Source: Billgrantia antri
Lineage (GTDB): Bacteria; Pseudomonadota; Gammaproteobacteria; Pseudomonadales; Halomonadaceae
Assembly: GCF_019430905.1 (NCBI RefSeq)
Contig: NZ_JAHYCA010000001.1
Coordinates: forward strand, 357,095 to 421,094
Direction of reading: 5' to 3'
Length of the DNA: 64,000 nt
Both the position numbers and the translations under genes were made by a program. The notes under the pieces are model-generated. The model worked only from the letters and a program-made list of their open reading frames with translations. It was not told the origin of the DNA and searched no databases. Within the stretch, counting starts at the first letter, position 1. Each line of letters opens with the position of its first letter. Below are positions 55,082 to 64,000 of this stretch, in pieces.

Positions 55082-56267
55082 TGCTCCGGCGCAGCTGGCC
55101 GATGACGACGCCGGTGAAGGTCTGGTTGAGGTGCATGCCATTGCACTGCTCTCCGTAGGTGTTGAATCCCACCACGCGATAGTCGCGCAGCAGCGCCGAA
55201 GCGGCGTCGCCGATGCCGTCGGCCTCGATCTCCAGGCGTCGCAGGAAACAGTCGCAGCCGATCACCAGGCGCGGCGGCCCCAAGCGCTCGCGGATCTCAT
55301 CCAGCGCCGCGCGAAGGTCGTCGAGTATGGGCGCGGCACGCATGGCCGTCAGCACGATGCCGTTCTCCACGGCGCAGTAGAAGCTCAGGCTGAGATCCTC
55401 GTTGACCCGCTGGATCGAGCGTACGTAGGCATGGTCGTGCAGACGCACCGCCAGCGGATGGCGGGCGAAGGTCTCCTCATCGAGCTCGTCGACCCGGCAC
55501 CCCACCAGGCGCGCGTACTCTTCCGCGGCCGGTTCGGCATTGAGCTCGATGACCCGGCGATGCTCGCGGTCCGCCGCGGTGACCACCAGCTTGTCGTCGA
55601 GCGGGCGCAGGTGATGGGTGGTGAAGACCTCGAAATCGAGCGTGGTGTTGATCATGATCACCACGGCAGCACCGGTGCGAAAGCGTCCGTTGCCGTAGAC
55701 ATGGGTACCGGAAAGGCGGTTGTCGTCGCCAGCGCTGCCGCCGAAGTGCGGGATGCTGCCGAGCGCCGCATTGAGCGTCGCCAGCACGCGCTCCTCACTG
55801 GCCGAGAGGCCATCGAGCAGGGTCAGGGCGAAGGTATGCCCCTTGATCGGAGCGATGCCCGCCTGCCGACAGCGTTCGAGGAGACCGTCGGTGAGCTGCT
55901 GCGCGGCGAGCAGCGAGACCTGGTCCAGGTCGTCGAGCAGCGCATGGTCGAGGGCGAAATCGCGCTGATCGAAGCCGATGGCGGTAATGCCGCCACGACC
56001 GTAGCCGGCATCGGTGATCTCGCCGGCGGTGGTGCAACCGCACAGGGTCACGCCGCCGAAATGCTGCTCCATGGCCTGGCCGAGCGCCTCGAGGTCGTAC
56101 TCCGCCGAGCAGAAGAACAGCACGCCGCCGAGACAAGGATGCAGCAGCCGGCTCGCCAGGTCCTGGGCGGCCATGTCGGGGTCGCGAGAGCCGCTGTGGG
56201 CAACCAGTACCGCCTCGTGGCGATCCGGGTTCGCGGTAACGTAGGGCGTGGGAAGTTCGATGTCCAT
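55068..56267 (-). CDS. FIST-domain sensor protein, NosP-like
   Basis: A 399-aa soluble protein with an N-terminal FIST domain (about 30-230, with GCTTAGEITDAGYGRGGITAIGF) and a C-terminal FIST_C domain (about 235-380). In P. aeruginosa the FIST protein NosP binds haem and nitric oxide and is encoded beside the kinase NahK, which it controls; here the FIST gene overlaps the NahK-like gene. The ligand in this organism is not shown. A CCTAGGTAGTA element and an imperfect inverted repeat (ATGCCAC...GTGGCAT, 56325-56361) lie upstream. Confidence 0.8.
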   Translation of the reverse strand: MDIELPTPYVTANPDRHEAVLVAHSGSRDPDMAAQDLASRLLHPCLGGVLFFCSAEYDLEALGQAMEQHFGGVTLCGCTTAGEITDAGYGRGGITAIGFDQRDFALDHALLDDLDQVSLLAAQQLTDGLLERCRQAGIAPIKGHTFALTLLDGLSASEERVLATLNAALGSIPHFGGSAGDDNRLSGTHVYGNGRFRTGAAVVIMINTTLDFEVFTTHHLRPLDDKLVVTAADREHRRVIELNAEPAAEEYARLVGCRVDELDEETFARHPLAVRLHDHAYVRSIQRVNEDLSLSFYCAVENGIVLTAMRAAPILDDLRAALDEIRERLGPPRLVIGCDCFLRRLEIEADGIGDAASALLRDYRVVGFNTYGEQCNGMHLNQTFTGVVIGQLRRSNGSR

Positions 56268-56360
56268 GGGGCGCTCGCAGTGTATGGCCCCTCAAGTATA
56301 GGAAGCGCCCGGGCGCGGGGATATGCCACTTGGGTGGCGTCCTTGACGCCCAGTGGCATA

Positions 56361-56371
56361 CCTAGGTAGTA
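56361..56371. promoter_or_regulatory. CCWWGGTASTA element before the FIST gene
   Basis: CCTAGGTAGTA, 94 bp before the FIST gene start and just after the porin gene. It is one base different from the exaA and pedF copies. It places the FIST-kinase pair in the same candidate regulon. Confidence 0.5.
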
Positions 56372-56377
56372 GACGGC

Positions 56378-57526
56378 CTACCAGGACATGGTGACGCCCA
56401 GCGCCACGGTGTCGGTCTGCTCGACGTCACTGCCACCGTCCAGCGCGGTGATGTCGTGGCGATTGACCTCGCCGACCAGGGTCAAGTAGTCGTTGATGTC
56501 ATGGAACAGCGCCAGGCCGCGCGTCTGGAACTCGAGCCCGCTCTGCTCGTCCTCGGTCTCGCCGAACGACAGCGCCACGCGGTTGGCACCGAAACGATAG
56601 CCGCCCTGCAGCAGGTAGCCGTCGCTGTCCACTTCGCGCAGCGCCGCATTGCCCACGTTGTTGGTGAAGAAGGCATTGATGCCTTTGGCATTGAACCCCG
56701 ACGCGCTAAGCGTGAGGGGCCCCATGGCGGCCTGCACGCCATAGCCCAGACCGCGCGACGTCACCTCGTCCACATCGTCATCGCTGTTCTCGGACGTCTG
56801 GTACTGACCGTTCAGCCAGGTGTAGACATCGATACCCCCCAGCGTGGTTTCCCAGGTGAGCTCGGACTCGAAGCGCGGCGCTTCTTCGTAGCGGCGTCCC
56901 AGCGGGCTCTCGTCGGCGGTATGCACCGGGTCGAAGATACCCGCGGCCAGGCGCAGTCCACCGGCCTTGGGCGTACGATAGGTGATCTGGGCGGAGGGAA
57001 ACGGATAGGGGTAGCCAGAGCCGATGTTGCCGAACGAGACGCCACCGAAATCCACCAGCCCCAGGGTGTCGCTGACCTGTCCATGACCGGACAGCAATTG
57101 GTCGAGGAAGATATTGGAACGGGCGAAAAGGCCGAAGTCCTTGCCCACCAGCACCTCGCCCCAGTCCCCCTCGATGGTACCGTAGAACTGACGCACATCG
57201 ATGCCGGTCTCGGTACCGTTGTCGTCGCTGTCGTTGATGGTCACCCAGAAGGAGGAACGGGCCGCCAGCGTCAGCGCACCGACCTCCCGCGAGGCATTGA
57301 AGCCGATCCAGTTGGGCAAGAAGCCCATCTTGACCCGCGACTGGCGCCGGTCGAAGCGAGAGTCGGCCGCATCGACCTCGGTATTGACGTAGAAGGCATT
57401 GATGTAGCCATCGGCGCTGAAACGGGTGCTATCGCCCTCGAAGAGGGTGATCTCCGCCTGGGCGGTATGGGCAGCGGCGGCCAACACGGCGGCCAGGCCC
57501 AGCGACAATGGGGTTTGCATACGCAT
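56378..57526 (-). CDS. outer-membrane porin
   Basis: A 382-aa protein with a signal peptide (about 1-24, AHTAQAEIT) and a beta-barrel composition ending in the outer-membrane C-terminal phenylalanine-type signal (VTMSW; here Trp). It fits general Gram-negative porins (FSADGYINAFYVNTEV, QFYGTIEGDWGEVLVGKDFGLF). ATG 57526 has GGGAGAAC upstream; a second in-frame ATG lies at 57520. In this island it may admit alcohols or a metal complex, but a general role is possible. The 57527-57701 spacer shows no gene. Confidence 0.85.
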   Translation of the reverse strand: MRMQTPLSLGLAAVLAAAAHTAQAEITLFEGDSTRFSADGYINAFYVNTEVDAADSRFDRRQSRVKMGFLPNWIGFNASREVGALTLAARSSFWVTINDSDDNGTETGIDVRQFYGTIEGDWGEVLVGKDFGLFARSNIFLDQLLSGHGQVSDTLGLVDFGGVSFGNIGSGYPYPFPSAQITYRTPKAGGLRLAAGIFDPVHTADESPLGRRYEEAPRFESELTWETTLGGIDVYTWLNGQYQTSENSDDDVDEVTSRGLGYGVQAAMGPLTLSASGFNAKGINAFFTNNVGNAALREVDSDGYLLQGGYRFGANRVALSFGETEDEQSGLEFQTRGLALFHDINDYLTLVGEVNRHDITALDGGSDVEQTDTVALGVTMSW

Positions 57527-57701
57527 TTTGATTGTTCTCCCTTTTCCTTGCAGGACCACGGATTGCGGCCCCCGGGAGGGAGTATCCGGAGCGCTTTGCT
57601 TCACCTCCATGCCTCCTGGGAGGGAGGGATGACTGGCCTTGGTGGCTGATACCGAAGCCTTACGCCTCGGTACGCAAGCAGGACATTGGCGGCATGTCGC
57701 C

Positions 57702-59447
57702 CTATGGGTCAACTCCGCTGGAGAGCAGTTGGCTGAGCACGGCCCGCAGCTTGCCTGGGCGCAGCGGCTTGTTGAGATACGGCAGGCCAGCCGCGCGCAG
57801 GCGCTGCAGCCAGGCGTCGCTGCGCTCGGCGGTGAGAACGACCGCGGGCAGTCGTGGGTGATCCCAGTGCTCGCGCAGGCGCCACACCAGTTCGTCACCG
57901 GTCACCCCGTCATCCAGGTGCAGGTCTACCAGCAGGAGATCCGGCGGCGATACGGCGAGCGCTTCCTCGGCATCCACCGCCAGCGAACAGGTCATGCCCC
58001 AGCCTTCCAACAGCCCTTGCATGCTGGCCAGGATACTCGGCTCGTTGTCGACCACCAGCACCCGGTAGCCGCTCAGATCCGATTTGGGCAGCATAGCTGG
58101 CGCTGCCAAGCGTGGCTGGCAGCCCGGCGTGCCCAACGGTACGCGCACCGCGAAGCAGGAGCCCCGCCCGGGCCAGGAGCGTACCGTCACCTCATGCTCG
58201 AGTCGTGCGACGATGCGTTCGACGATGGCCAGGCCCAGCCCCACCCCCTTGCGGTCACGGGCGTGGCGCGATTCGACCTGGTGGAATTCGCGGAAGATCG
58301 CGTCGAGCTGATCCGCCGGGATCCCGGTGCCGCTGTCCCAGACCTCGACCCACAGCGCACCGCCGCGACGACGCGTCCCCAGCAGTACCCGGCCCTGGGG
58401 CGTATAGCGACAGGCATTGGAGAGCAGATTGCGCAATACCCTCGCCAGCAGGCGATAGTCGCTGACGACCCAGGCATCGGCAACGCAGTTACGCAGCGCG
58501 AGCCCCTGGCTGTCGGCCAGCGTGGTGAACTCCGCCGCCAGGGATTCGGTCAGTTCGCGCAGGGCGAAGGGTTCCAACTGCGGCTCGACACGGTCCTGAT
58601 CGAGACGGGCGATATCCAGCAGGTCGGTCAGCAGCTCCTCGGCGCCCTCCAGCGATAGATGGATGCGCTGCGCCAGCTCCTGCACCTCGGTCTCCAGACG
58701 ACGTTCGAGCAGGGTGGCGACCAGCAGGCGCGCGGCGTTCATCGGCTGCAGCAGGTCATGGCTGGCGGCGGCCAGGTAGCGATCCTTGCTGCGGTTGGCC
58801 TGCTCCGCGGCGTCACGCGCCTCGCGCAGCTCGACCTCGATGCGACGACGCTCGGCGATTTCCTGGCGCAGTTCGTCGTTGAGCCGTTCCAGCTCACGGG
58901 TACGGTCCTGGACGCGCGCCTCGAGTTGCTCGTTCAGTTGCTCGAGGCGACGCCTGGCCTGCTCGCGCTCGGTGATGTCGGCGACGAAGGCCTCCATCAC
59001 CAGCTCGTCGTCCGCCGATGGCTTCTGTACCACCGTCATGGCCACCGGCACACTGCGCCCTCCCTCGCCGCGCAGGTGCGTCGTGTAGCCCACGACCCGA
59101 CCTTCATCGAGCAGTCGCCGTTGCACCTCGCGGGCATCCGCGGGGTCGACGAACAGGGCCGCCAGGGTGGTACAGCGCGCCAGGGTGGTAGCAACATCGC
59201 CGTCGCCCAGCATGCATGCGAGTGCGGGGTTGGCGGCCCGCAGCCCGCCGTTCAGCGATGCCTGGAAGATGCCGTGCAGGGCATTCTCGAACAGCCACTT
59301 GTAGCGGTTGCGCTCTGCCTCGAGCTCTGACATGCGTGCCGTCAGCTCGGGGTAGTAGCTCTTGCGCGCCGACTGGCTGCCGAGACCGATCAACTCGCTG
59401 ACCGAGAGTCCATCCGGGTCGGAAGGTTTCTTCAAACGGCCTCCCAA
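57702..59447 (-). CDS. hybrid sensor kinase, ErcS'-like, with receiver domain
   Basis: A 581-aa cytoplasmic hybrid kinase. A PAS-like domain (about 45-165) is followed by a coiled coil, a HisKA domain with ASHDLLQPMNAARLL, an ATPase domain (GVGLGLAIVERI) and a receiver (LLLVDLHLDD). It is shorter than, but built like, the kinase at 52511-55081, so the island has two related sensors. The start is TTG 59447, or TTG 59435 after GGGAGG; no early ATG is available before residue 39. It lies 4 bp after ercA, so they are co-transcribed. Confidence 0.78.
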   Translation of the reverse strand: MGGRLKKPSDPDGLSVSELIGLGSQSARKSYYPELTARMSELEAERNRYKWLFENALHGIFQASLNGGLRAANPALACMLGDGDVATTLARCTTLAALFVDPADAREVQRRLLDEGRVVGYTTHLRGEGGRSVPVAMTVVQKPSADDELVMEAFVADITEREQARRRLEQLNEQLEARVQDRTRELERLNDELRQEIAERRRIEVELREARDAAEQANRSKDRYLAAASHDLLQPMNAARLLVATLLERRLETEVQELAQRIHLSLEGAEELLTDLLDIARLDQDRVEPQLEPFALRELTESLAAEFTTLADSQGLALRNCVADAWVVSDYRLLARVLRNLLSNACRYTPQGRVLLGTRRRGGALWVEVWDSGTGIPADQLDAIFREFHQVESRHARDRKGVGLGLAIVERIVARLEHEVTVRSWPGRGSCFAVRVPLGTPGCQPRLAAPAMLPKSDLSGYRVLVVDNEPSILASMQGLLEGWGMTCSLAVDAEEALAVSPPDLLLVDLHLDDGVTGDELVWRLREHWDHPRLPAVVLTAERSDAWLQRLRAAGLPYLNKPLRPGKLRAVLSQLLSSGVDP

Positions 59448-59451
59448 GGCG

Positions 59452-60615
59452 CTAGAGTGCCTCTTCGTAGACCACCGCCACGTCCCGCAGGCAGGAGCGC
59501 CGCGGGTTAGTGAGGATGCAAGGATCCTCCACGGCGTGTTCGGCCAAAAACGGCACGTCGCTGCTGCGCACTCCGGCGCTGCCCAGCGTTCCGGCGAGCC
59601 CTACCGCCCGCTTGAGTTCGACCAGATGAGCGATGAGCCGCTGCTTGATGCTCTGCTGAGATAGCCCGCGGCAATCGATGCCAAGCGTCTGCGCCACCCG
59701 AATGAAGCGCTCCGGAGCCGCCTCGAAGTTGAAGGCGACCACATGCTCGAGAAGCATCGAGTTGCACAGCCCGTGGGGCAGGTCGAGAAAACCGCCCAGG
59801 CTGTGCGACATGGCGTGTACCGCCCCCAGGATGGCATTCGAGAAGGCCAGCCCCGCCTGCATGCTGCCCAGCATCACCTGGGCTCGCAGCTCCCCGTCGT
59901 GTGGATTGTCCACCAGTGCCACGAGGTTGGCATTGATCAGGCGCATCGCCTCCAGCGCATGGCTGTCGGTCAACGGTCCGCTGCCGGTGGAGACGAAGGC
60001 CTCGATGGCGTGCACCAGCGCATCGACCCCGGTACAGGCGGTGAGGAACGGATCCATGGTCAGCGTGACCTGGGGATCGATCAGCGAGACGTCGGGCACG
60101 ACCGACTTGCTGATTATCGAGAACTTCATGCGCCGCTGGGGATCGGAGATGATCGCGAACTGGGAAACGTCGGCCGAGGTGCCCGCCGTCGAAGGAATGA
60201 AGATCAGTGGCGGAATCGGCACGCGAATGGTGTCGACCCCCTCGAAGTCGAGAATGTGCCCGTCGTGGGCCACCACGATGCCGATGCCCTTGGCGCAGTC
60301 CATCGGGCTGCCACCGCCCACCGCGACGATGGCATCGCAGCCATAGTCGCGGTAGACGCGAGCCCCTGCCATGACCTCCTCGGCGCGCGGATTGGGCGAC
60401 ACCTGCAGGAAGCGATGACAAGGGATGCCGCAGGCGGCCAGATCGGCCTCGACCTCGGCGACCCAGCCGGCGGCCAGCACCCCCGGATCGGAAACCAGCA
60501 GGATGCGGTGCGCCCCGAAGGTCTGGGCGTAGTTGGCAACGGCATGACGAGAGCCGTCACCGAAGATGATTTCCGGAGCCACGAACTTGCGTAACTGGGC
60601 GATGCTGTTCGACAT
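59452..60615 (-). CDS. ercA: iron-containing alcohol dehydrogenase ErcA
   Basis: A 387-aa group III, iron-dependent alcohol dehydrogenase fold. The NAD region is AIVAVGGGSPMDCAKG, followed by IPSTAGTSADVS; metal-binding His and Asp residues lie in DALVHAIEAF and HAMSHSLGGFLDLPHG. ErcA is reported to have a regulatory role in ethanol oxidation of P. aeruginosa, where it is next to the pqq/exa genes as here. It is followed directly by the second kinase gene. The 120-bp spacer to pqqE has no gene. Confidence 0.85.
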   Translation of the reverse strand: MSNSIAQLRKFVAPEIIFGDGSRHAVANYAQTFGAHRILLVSDPGVLAAGWVAEVEADLAACGIPCHRFLQVSPNPRAEEVMAGARVYRDYGCDAIVAVGGGSPMDCAKGIGIVVAHDGHILDFEGVDTIRVPIPPLIFIPSTAGTSADVSQFAIISDPQRRMKFSIISKSVVPDVSLIDPQVTLTMDPFLTACTGVDALVHAIEAFVSTGSGPLTDSHALEAMRLINANLVALVDNPHDGELRAQVMLGSMQAGLAFSNAILGAVHAMSHSLGGFLDLPHGLCNSMLLEHVVAFNFEAAPERFIRVAQTLGIDCRGLSQQSIKQRLIAHLVELKRAVGLAGTLGSAGVRSSDVPFLAEHAVEDPCILTNPRRSCLRDVAVVYEEAL

Positions 60616-60735
60616 GGCGCCCGCACCTCGTTGTCGTTGTCATGGGTGTCATCGCTGAGAGTACCCGATGCCATCGGGCGCTTCCCTACATCCATGGTCT
60701 CAGCCTCATGCGCACCGGCAGAGTCGCATGACGAC

Positions 60736-61890
60736 TCACTGGCGACAGAACACCCGCGACGCACGCACGCTGCGCTGGGTCAATTGCTCGACACGACGTT
60801 GATCGGCCTCTGCCTCGCGGCGAGCGGCCTCGACCAGGTGGTGGTCCGGCGACAGCGAGCAGACCGGATCGGTGGCGGTGGCGTCGCCGGTGAGCAGGTA
60901 GGCCTGGCAGCGGCAGCCGCCGACGTCCTGGTGGCGCTCGTCGCAGCTGCGGCAGGGTTCGCGCATCCAGCCGTCGCCGCGGTAGCGATTGAACGCGTCG
61001 CTGTCGTACCAGATCTCCCGGAGGCCCCGGTCGCGCACGTTGGGAAAACTCATCGGCAGCATGCGCGCGCTATGGCAGGGCAGCACCGCACCGTCGGGCG
61101 CCACGGTCATGAAGATCGCGCCCCAGCCGCCCATGCACGCCTTGGGCCGCTCGGCGTAGTAGTCGGGCACCACGAACAGCAAGCGCATGTCGCGGCCACG
61201 TTCGGCGAGACGCTCGCGCCAGCGTGCGGTGGTGGCCTCGGCCGTTTCGAGCTGCTCGCGGCTGGGCAGCAAGCCCTCGCGGTTGAGGTGGGCCCAGCCG
61301 TACATCTGGCAGTTGGCCAGCTCCACCGCGTCGGCGCCCAGCTCGTCGCACAGGGCGATGATCTCGTCGAGGCGGTCGATGTTGTGGCGGTGCAGCACCA
61401 CGTTGAGCACCATGGGATAGCCGGCCGCCTTGACCGATCGGGCCATGGCCAATTTCTTGGCGTGGGCCTTGGGCGAGCCGGCCACCGCCGCGGCGACGTC
61501 GGGATCGGAGGCCTGCAGGCTGATCTGGATATGGTCGAGCCCGGCCGCGTGCAGCGCCTCGATGCGCGCCTCGTCGAGCCCCAGCCCGGAGGTGATCAGG
61601 TTGGTGTAGAAGCCCAGGCGGCGCGCCTCGGCCACCAGCGTCTCGAGGTCGCGCCGCACCAGCGGCTCGCCGCCGGAAAAGCCCATCTGCACGGCGCCCA
61701 TGGCGCGGGCCTGGGTCAGGACATCGATCCACTCCTCGGTGGAGAGCTCCTCCTTCACCGCGGCGAAGTCGAGCGGGTTGGAGCAGTAGGCGCACTGCAG
61801 CGGGCAGCGGTAGGTCAGCTCGGCGAGCAGCCACAGCGGTTGACCGCTGCCGCTTGCCTCACCGGCCTGGGAGCGGGCGATCTCAGACAT
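60736..61890 (-). CDS. pqqE: PqqE, PqqA peptide cyclase
   Basis: A 384-aa radical SAM enzyme with a SPASM domain. The SAM cluster motif is CPLQCAYC, and the auxiliary-cluster cysteines lie in [31 protein letters not shown] and [11 protein letters not shown]. It joins the Glu and Tyr side chains of PqqA as the first step in PQQ formation, with PqqD presenting the peptide. It overlaps pqqD by 8 bp and is the last gene of pqqABCDE. Confidence 0.95.
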   Translation of the reverse strand: MSEIARSQAGEASGSGQPLWLLAELTYRCPLQCAYCSNPLDFAAVKEELSTEEWIDVLTQARAMGAVQMGFSGGEPLVRRDLETLVAEARRLGFYTNLITSGLGLDEARIEALHAAGLDHIQISLQASDPDVAAAVAGSPKAHAKKLAMARSVKAAGYPMVLNVVLHRHNIDRLDEIIALCDELGADAVELANCQMYGWAHLNREGLLPSREQLETAEATTARWRERLAERGRDMRLLFVVPDYYAERPKACMGGWGAIFMTVAPDGAVLPCHSARMLPMSFPNVRDRGLREIWYDSDAFNRYRGDGWMREPCRSCDERHQDVGGCRCQAYLLTGDATATDPVCSLSPDHHLVEAARREAEADQRRVEQLTQRSVRASRVFCRQ

Positions 61891-62158
61891 GGCGAATCCA
61901 GCCCTGTTGCATGGCGTCGACGCAGAAATCGATGACGTCCTGGGCGAGCTCTTCGCTCGACGCCTCGGGGTAGCGCCGGCTGAGCTCGTCGATCAGCGCG
62001 GCGACATCCCGTTCACCGTCGACCAATGAGAGGATCGCGCCGGCACTCTCGTTGAGCTGCACCATGCCCTCGGGATAGAGCAACACGTAGCGCTCCTGGG
62101 CCTGTTCCCACTGCAAACGCCAGCCGGGGCGTAGCGTCGGTACATCGCGTGCGTTCAT
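61883..62158 (-). CDS. pqqD: PqqD, PqqA-binding chaperone
   Basis: A 91-aa PqqD with the typical stretch [30 protein letters not shown] and a C-terminal helix. It binds PqqA and delivers it to PqqE. The start at 62158 overlaps the stop of pqqC (ATGA), and its end overlaps pqqE, so translation is coupled along the operon. The frame is open upstream but that part lies in pqqC. Confidence 0.94.
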   Translation of the reverse strand: MNARDVPTLRPGWRLQWEQAQERYVLLYPEGMVQLNESAGAILSLVDGERDVAALIDELSRRYPEASSEELAQDVIDFCVDAMQQGWIRHV

Positions 62159-62922
62159 GCCAGCCCCCGGTGGTACACGGCTTGGTCGGTGACGCTGTGG
62201 TAAGGCGGTCGCTCGAGCTGGTAGGCCAGGGTCATGGCATCGAGCATGCTCCACAATACGTCGAGCTTGAACTGCAGGATCTCCAGGGCGCGCTGCTGGG
62301 TTTCCACGCTGGTGCATACCGTCAGTGCCACCTCCAGCCCGTGCTCGACGTCACGCCGCGCCTCCTTCAGGCGCTTGCGGAAGTAGCCGTAGCCGGCCTC
62401 GTCGATCCAGGGGTAGTGGCCCGGCCAGGTGTCCAGCCGACTCTGATGTGCCAAGGGAGCGAACAGCTCGGTCAGCGACGAGATGGCCGCCTCCTGCCAG
62501 CTCGCCCGGCGCACGAAGTTGACGTAGGCGTCCACGGCAAACCGAACGCCCGGCAGCACATGCTGCTGGGACATCAGTTCTTCGCGGGACAACCCCACCG
62601 CTTCGCCCAGTGCCAGCCACGCCTCGATGCCGCCGGCGTCGTCATCACGACCGTCGTGGTCGAGCAGGCGCTGGATCCAGCGGCGGCGCGTGGCGGCATC
62701 GGGGCAGTTGGCCAGCAGCGCCGCGTCCTTCTGCGGAATCATCACCTGGTAGTAGAAGCGGTTGGCCACCCAGCCGCGAATCTGCTCCGGGGTGGCGCGC
62801 CCCTCGGCCATGTCGACCTGGTAGGGGTGGTGAATGTGGTAGTAGGCCCCCTTGGCCATCAGCGCCTGGCGGAAGGCCTCGGGCGACAGTGCAGCGGCGT
62901 TTGGTGTTTGAGCGACGTTCAT
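62155..62922 (-). CDS. pqqC: PqqC, final oxidase of PQQ synthesis
   Basis: A 255-aa all-helical oxidase without metal cofactor that performs the last ring closure and eight-electron oxidation to PQQ. Active-site-like motifs are [35 protein letters not shown] and [26 protein letters not shown] precedes the ATG. The length is normal for the family. Confidence 0.95.
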   Translation of the reverse strand: MNVAQTPNAAALSPEAFRQALMAKGAYYHIHHPYQVDMAEGRATPEQIRGWVANRFYYQVMIPQKDAALLANCPDAATRRRWIQRLLDHDGRDDDAGGIEAWLALGEAVGLSREELMSQQHVLPGVRFAVDAYVNFVRRASWQEAAISSLTELFAPLAHQSRLDTWPGHYPWIDEAGYGYFRKRLKEARRDVEHGLEVALTVCTSVETQQRALEILQFKLDVLWSMLDAMTLAYQLERPPYHSVTDQAVYHRGLA

Positions 62923-62979
62923 CTCGCGCCCCCTTTGTGGTTGTTGGTAGAGGTCTGTGGCGAGGTGCTGGCCCGGTCG

Positions 62980-63909
62980 CTACAGGGTGAACTGCATGCC
63001 GTCATGGGCCACCTCGATGGCGTGCTGCGCGAGTACGGCGCGCTCGGCGGAGGTTTCGTCGAGGATGGGGTTGGTGTTGTTGATATGAATCAGAATGCGC
63101 CGTGTCGAAGCCGGCAAGGCATCGAGCTCTTCGATCATGCCACCCTCCCCGGCCAGCGCCAGATGACCCATTTCGCTTCCGGTGGCGTCGGTGATGCCAA
63201 GGCGTATCATCTCGTCGTCGTGCCACAGCGTGCCATCGACCAGCACGCAGTCGGCCTCGGCCATCAGCGCCCTTGCCGCGGCGCTCGGCTGCCCCAGGCC
63301 GGGGGCATAGAACAGCGTCTTGCCCGTCGACCGGTCGCGGAACAGCAGTCCCAGATTGTCGCCGGCCGCCGGTGCTCCGCGACGCGGCGAATAGGGTGGC
63401 GCATTGGAGTGCAGCGACAGGGCCGTGATGTCCAGCTGCGGGCAGCTTGGCACCTGGAAGGTGCAACTCGGCGCATCTTGGGTCATGGGAATCTCGTGCC
63501 AGGCCAGGCCACCGTTCCAGTGGGAGAGCATGGGAAACAGCGGGAACCCCTCGACCAGGTCGCCGTGAACGCTAGCGGTACACCAGACGTCCAGCGGGCA
63601 GCCCTCGCGCAGCGACAGCAGCCCGCTGACGTGATCGATCTGGGCATCCACCAGCAGCACCTCGGCGATGCCGCTGTCACGCAGGCCACGGGTCGGCCAG
63701 AGCGCCGGATGAGCATTGAGCTGCGCGCGGATATCGGGCGAGGCGTTGCACAGCAGCCAGCGCTCGCCGTCCATGCTGACGGCGATCGAGGATTGCGTTC
63801 TGGGGCGCAGGCCGGCGCGCCCCTGGCGCACCCCGCGGCAGTTGTCACAGTTGCAGTTCCACTGCGGAAAGCCGCCCCCGGCGGCCGAGCCGAGTATGAG
63901 CACCTGCAT
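62980..63909 (-). CDS. pqqB: PqqB, metallo-hydrolase-fold PQQ synthesis protein
   Basis: A 309-aa metallo-beta-lactamase-fold protein. [26 protein letters not shown] and the zinc/iron-site motif [16 protein letters not shown] are typical. PqqB is thought to hydroxylate the tyrosine part of the cross-linked intermediate. The start at 63909 follows an eight-G run and AGACGTC; an in-frame start at 63975 is rejected, as the extra residues have no family likeness. Confidence 0.94.
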   Translation of the reverse strand: MQVLILGSAAGGGFPQWNCNCDNCRGVRQGRAGLRPRTQSSIAVSMDGERWLLCNASPDIRAQLNAHPALWPTRGLRDSGIAEVLLVDAQIDHVSGLLSLREGCPLDVWCTASVHGDLVEGFPLFPMLSHWNGGLAWHEIPMTQDAPSCTFQVPSCPQLDITALSLHSNAPPYSPRRGAPAAGDNLGLLFRDRSTGKTLFYAPGLGQPSAAARALMAEADCVLVDGTLWHDDEMIRLGITDATGSEMGHLALAGEGGMIEELDALPASTRRILIHINNTNPILDETSAERAVLAQHAIEVAHDGMQFTL

Positions 63910-63931
63910 GACGTCTCCCCCCCCTCGAACA

Positions 63932-63955
63932 GAACGGGGCCATTCAGCCCCGTTC
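63932..63955 (-). other. hairpin between pqqA and pqqB
   Basis: GAACGGGGC (63932-63940) pairs with GCCCCGTTC (63947-63955) around a six-base loop, in the spacer after pqqA. A partial terminator here would let the peptide message exceed that of pqqBCDE, as known for pqq operons. Confidence 0.65.
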
Positions 63956-63981
63956 GCAGATGACATGATCCACAATCGAGA

Positions 63982-64000
63982 TCAGCGATTGGCGATATAC
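63982..64000 (-). CDS. pqqA: PqqA precursor peptide, 3' end only
   Basis: The last five codons and stop of a gene running into the window from the right: Tyr-Ile-Ala-Asn-Arg-stop. This is the usual PqqA C-terminus, and it lies 72 bp before pqqB, where pqqA belongs. The cross-linked Glu and the start are outside the window. Confidence 0.8.

Noticed and set aside
56325..56361. Inverted repeat ATGCCAC...GTGGCAT as a terminator for the porin gene
   Set aside because: The stem has bulges and no T-run follows on the minus strand. It may be part of the FIST gene control region, but I cannot decide, so it is not listed as a terminator.

Overview
The window looks like chromosomal DNA of a GC-rich, moderately halophilic gammaproteobacterium, most likely Halomonadaceae (Halomonas/Billgrantia type). 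The main reasons are an ectoine-degradation locus in the Halomonas doeABX arrangement, an alpha-glucosidase that matches the characterised Halomonas enzyme at its catalytic positions, a BetT-type choline carrier, and overall gene style. No rRNA, complete tRNA, insertion sequence, phage or CRISPR array was seen.

Layout. 1-3.6 kb: the end of an operon of unknown function (AAA ATPase, DUF6638-like, small membrane protein, DUF1523) of a kind I associate with Rhodobacterales. 3.7-9.1 kb: ectoine catabolism (doeA, doeB, doeX), with a divergent MocR/EnuR-type regulator and a GhrA-like reductase. 9.2-13.3 kb: a NIT-domain chemoreceptor with a sigma-28 promoter, a DUF3108 protein and a LysO lysine exporter. 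13.4-20.7 kb: an aglEFGAK-R alpha-glucoside uptake and hydrolysis operon with a LacI-type operator. 20.7-23.7 kb: baeS-baeR and a Spy-like periplasmic protein. 23.7-27.0 kb: a TRAP transporter. 27.2-31.8 kb: betT with a BetI-like operator, a SulP permease and YjbQ.

32-64 kb is a large quinoprotein alcohol-oxidation island. It holds adhP, exaC and a PQQ alcohol dehydrogenase whose Asp-Tyr-Asp motif predicts lanthanide dependence. It also holds its accessory set (zinc metallohydrolase, SoxYZ-like carrier, XoxJ-like binding protein, cytochrome c550 PedF), a four-gene PedABC-type ABC system, a CxxxCW protein, the regulator ErbR, two hybrid kinases of the NahK/ErcS' type with a FIST/NosP-like partner, a porin, the iron alcohol dehydrogenase ErcA, and pqqABCDE (pqqA cut by the window end). 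Ethanol or other alcohols would be oxidised in the periplasm by ExaA through PedF, aldehydes by ExaC, and the cofactor supplied by pqqABCDE.

The most unusual part is a second, reduced pqq locus on the minus strand at 48.4-44.1 kb: a 24-codon pqqA paralogue, pqqD2, pqqE2, a 30-aa membrane microprotein, a PuuD-like membrane domain protein, a SerC-type aminotransferase and a divergent dihydroorotate-dehydrogenase-like flavoprotein. It has no pqqB or pqqC of its own. It shares a 19-20 bp upstream element with pedF, so it is probably part of the quinoprotein regulon. I propose it as a candidate for a modified-peptide or PQQ-related pathway not described before.
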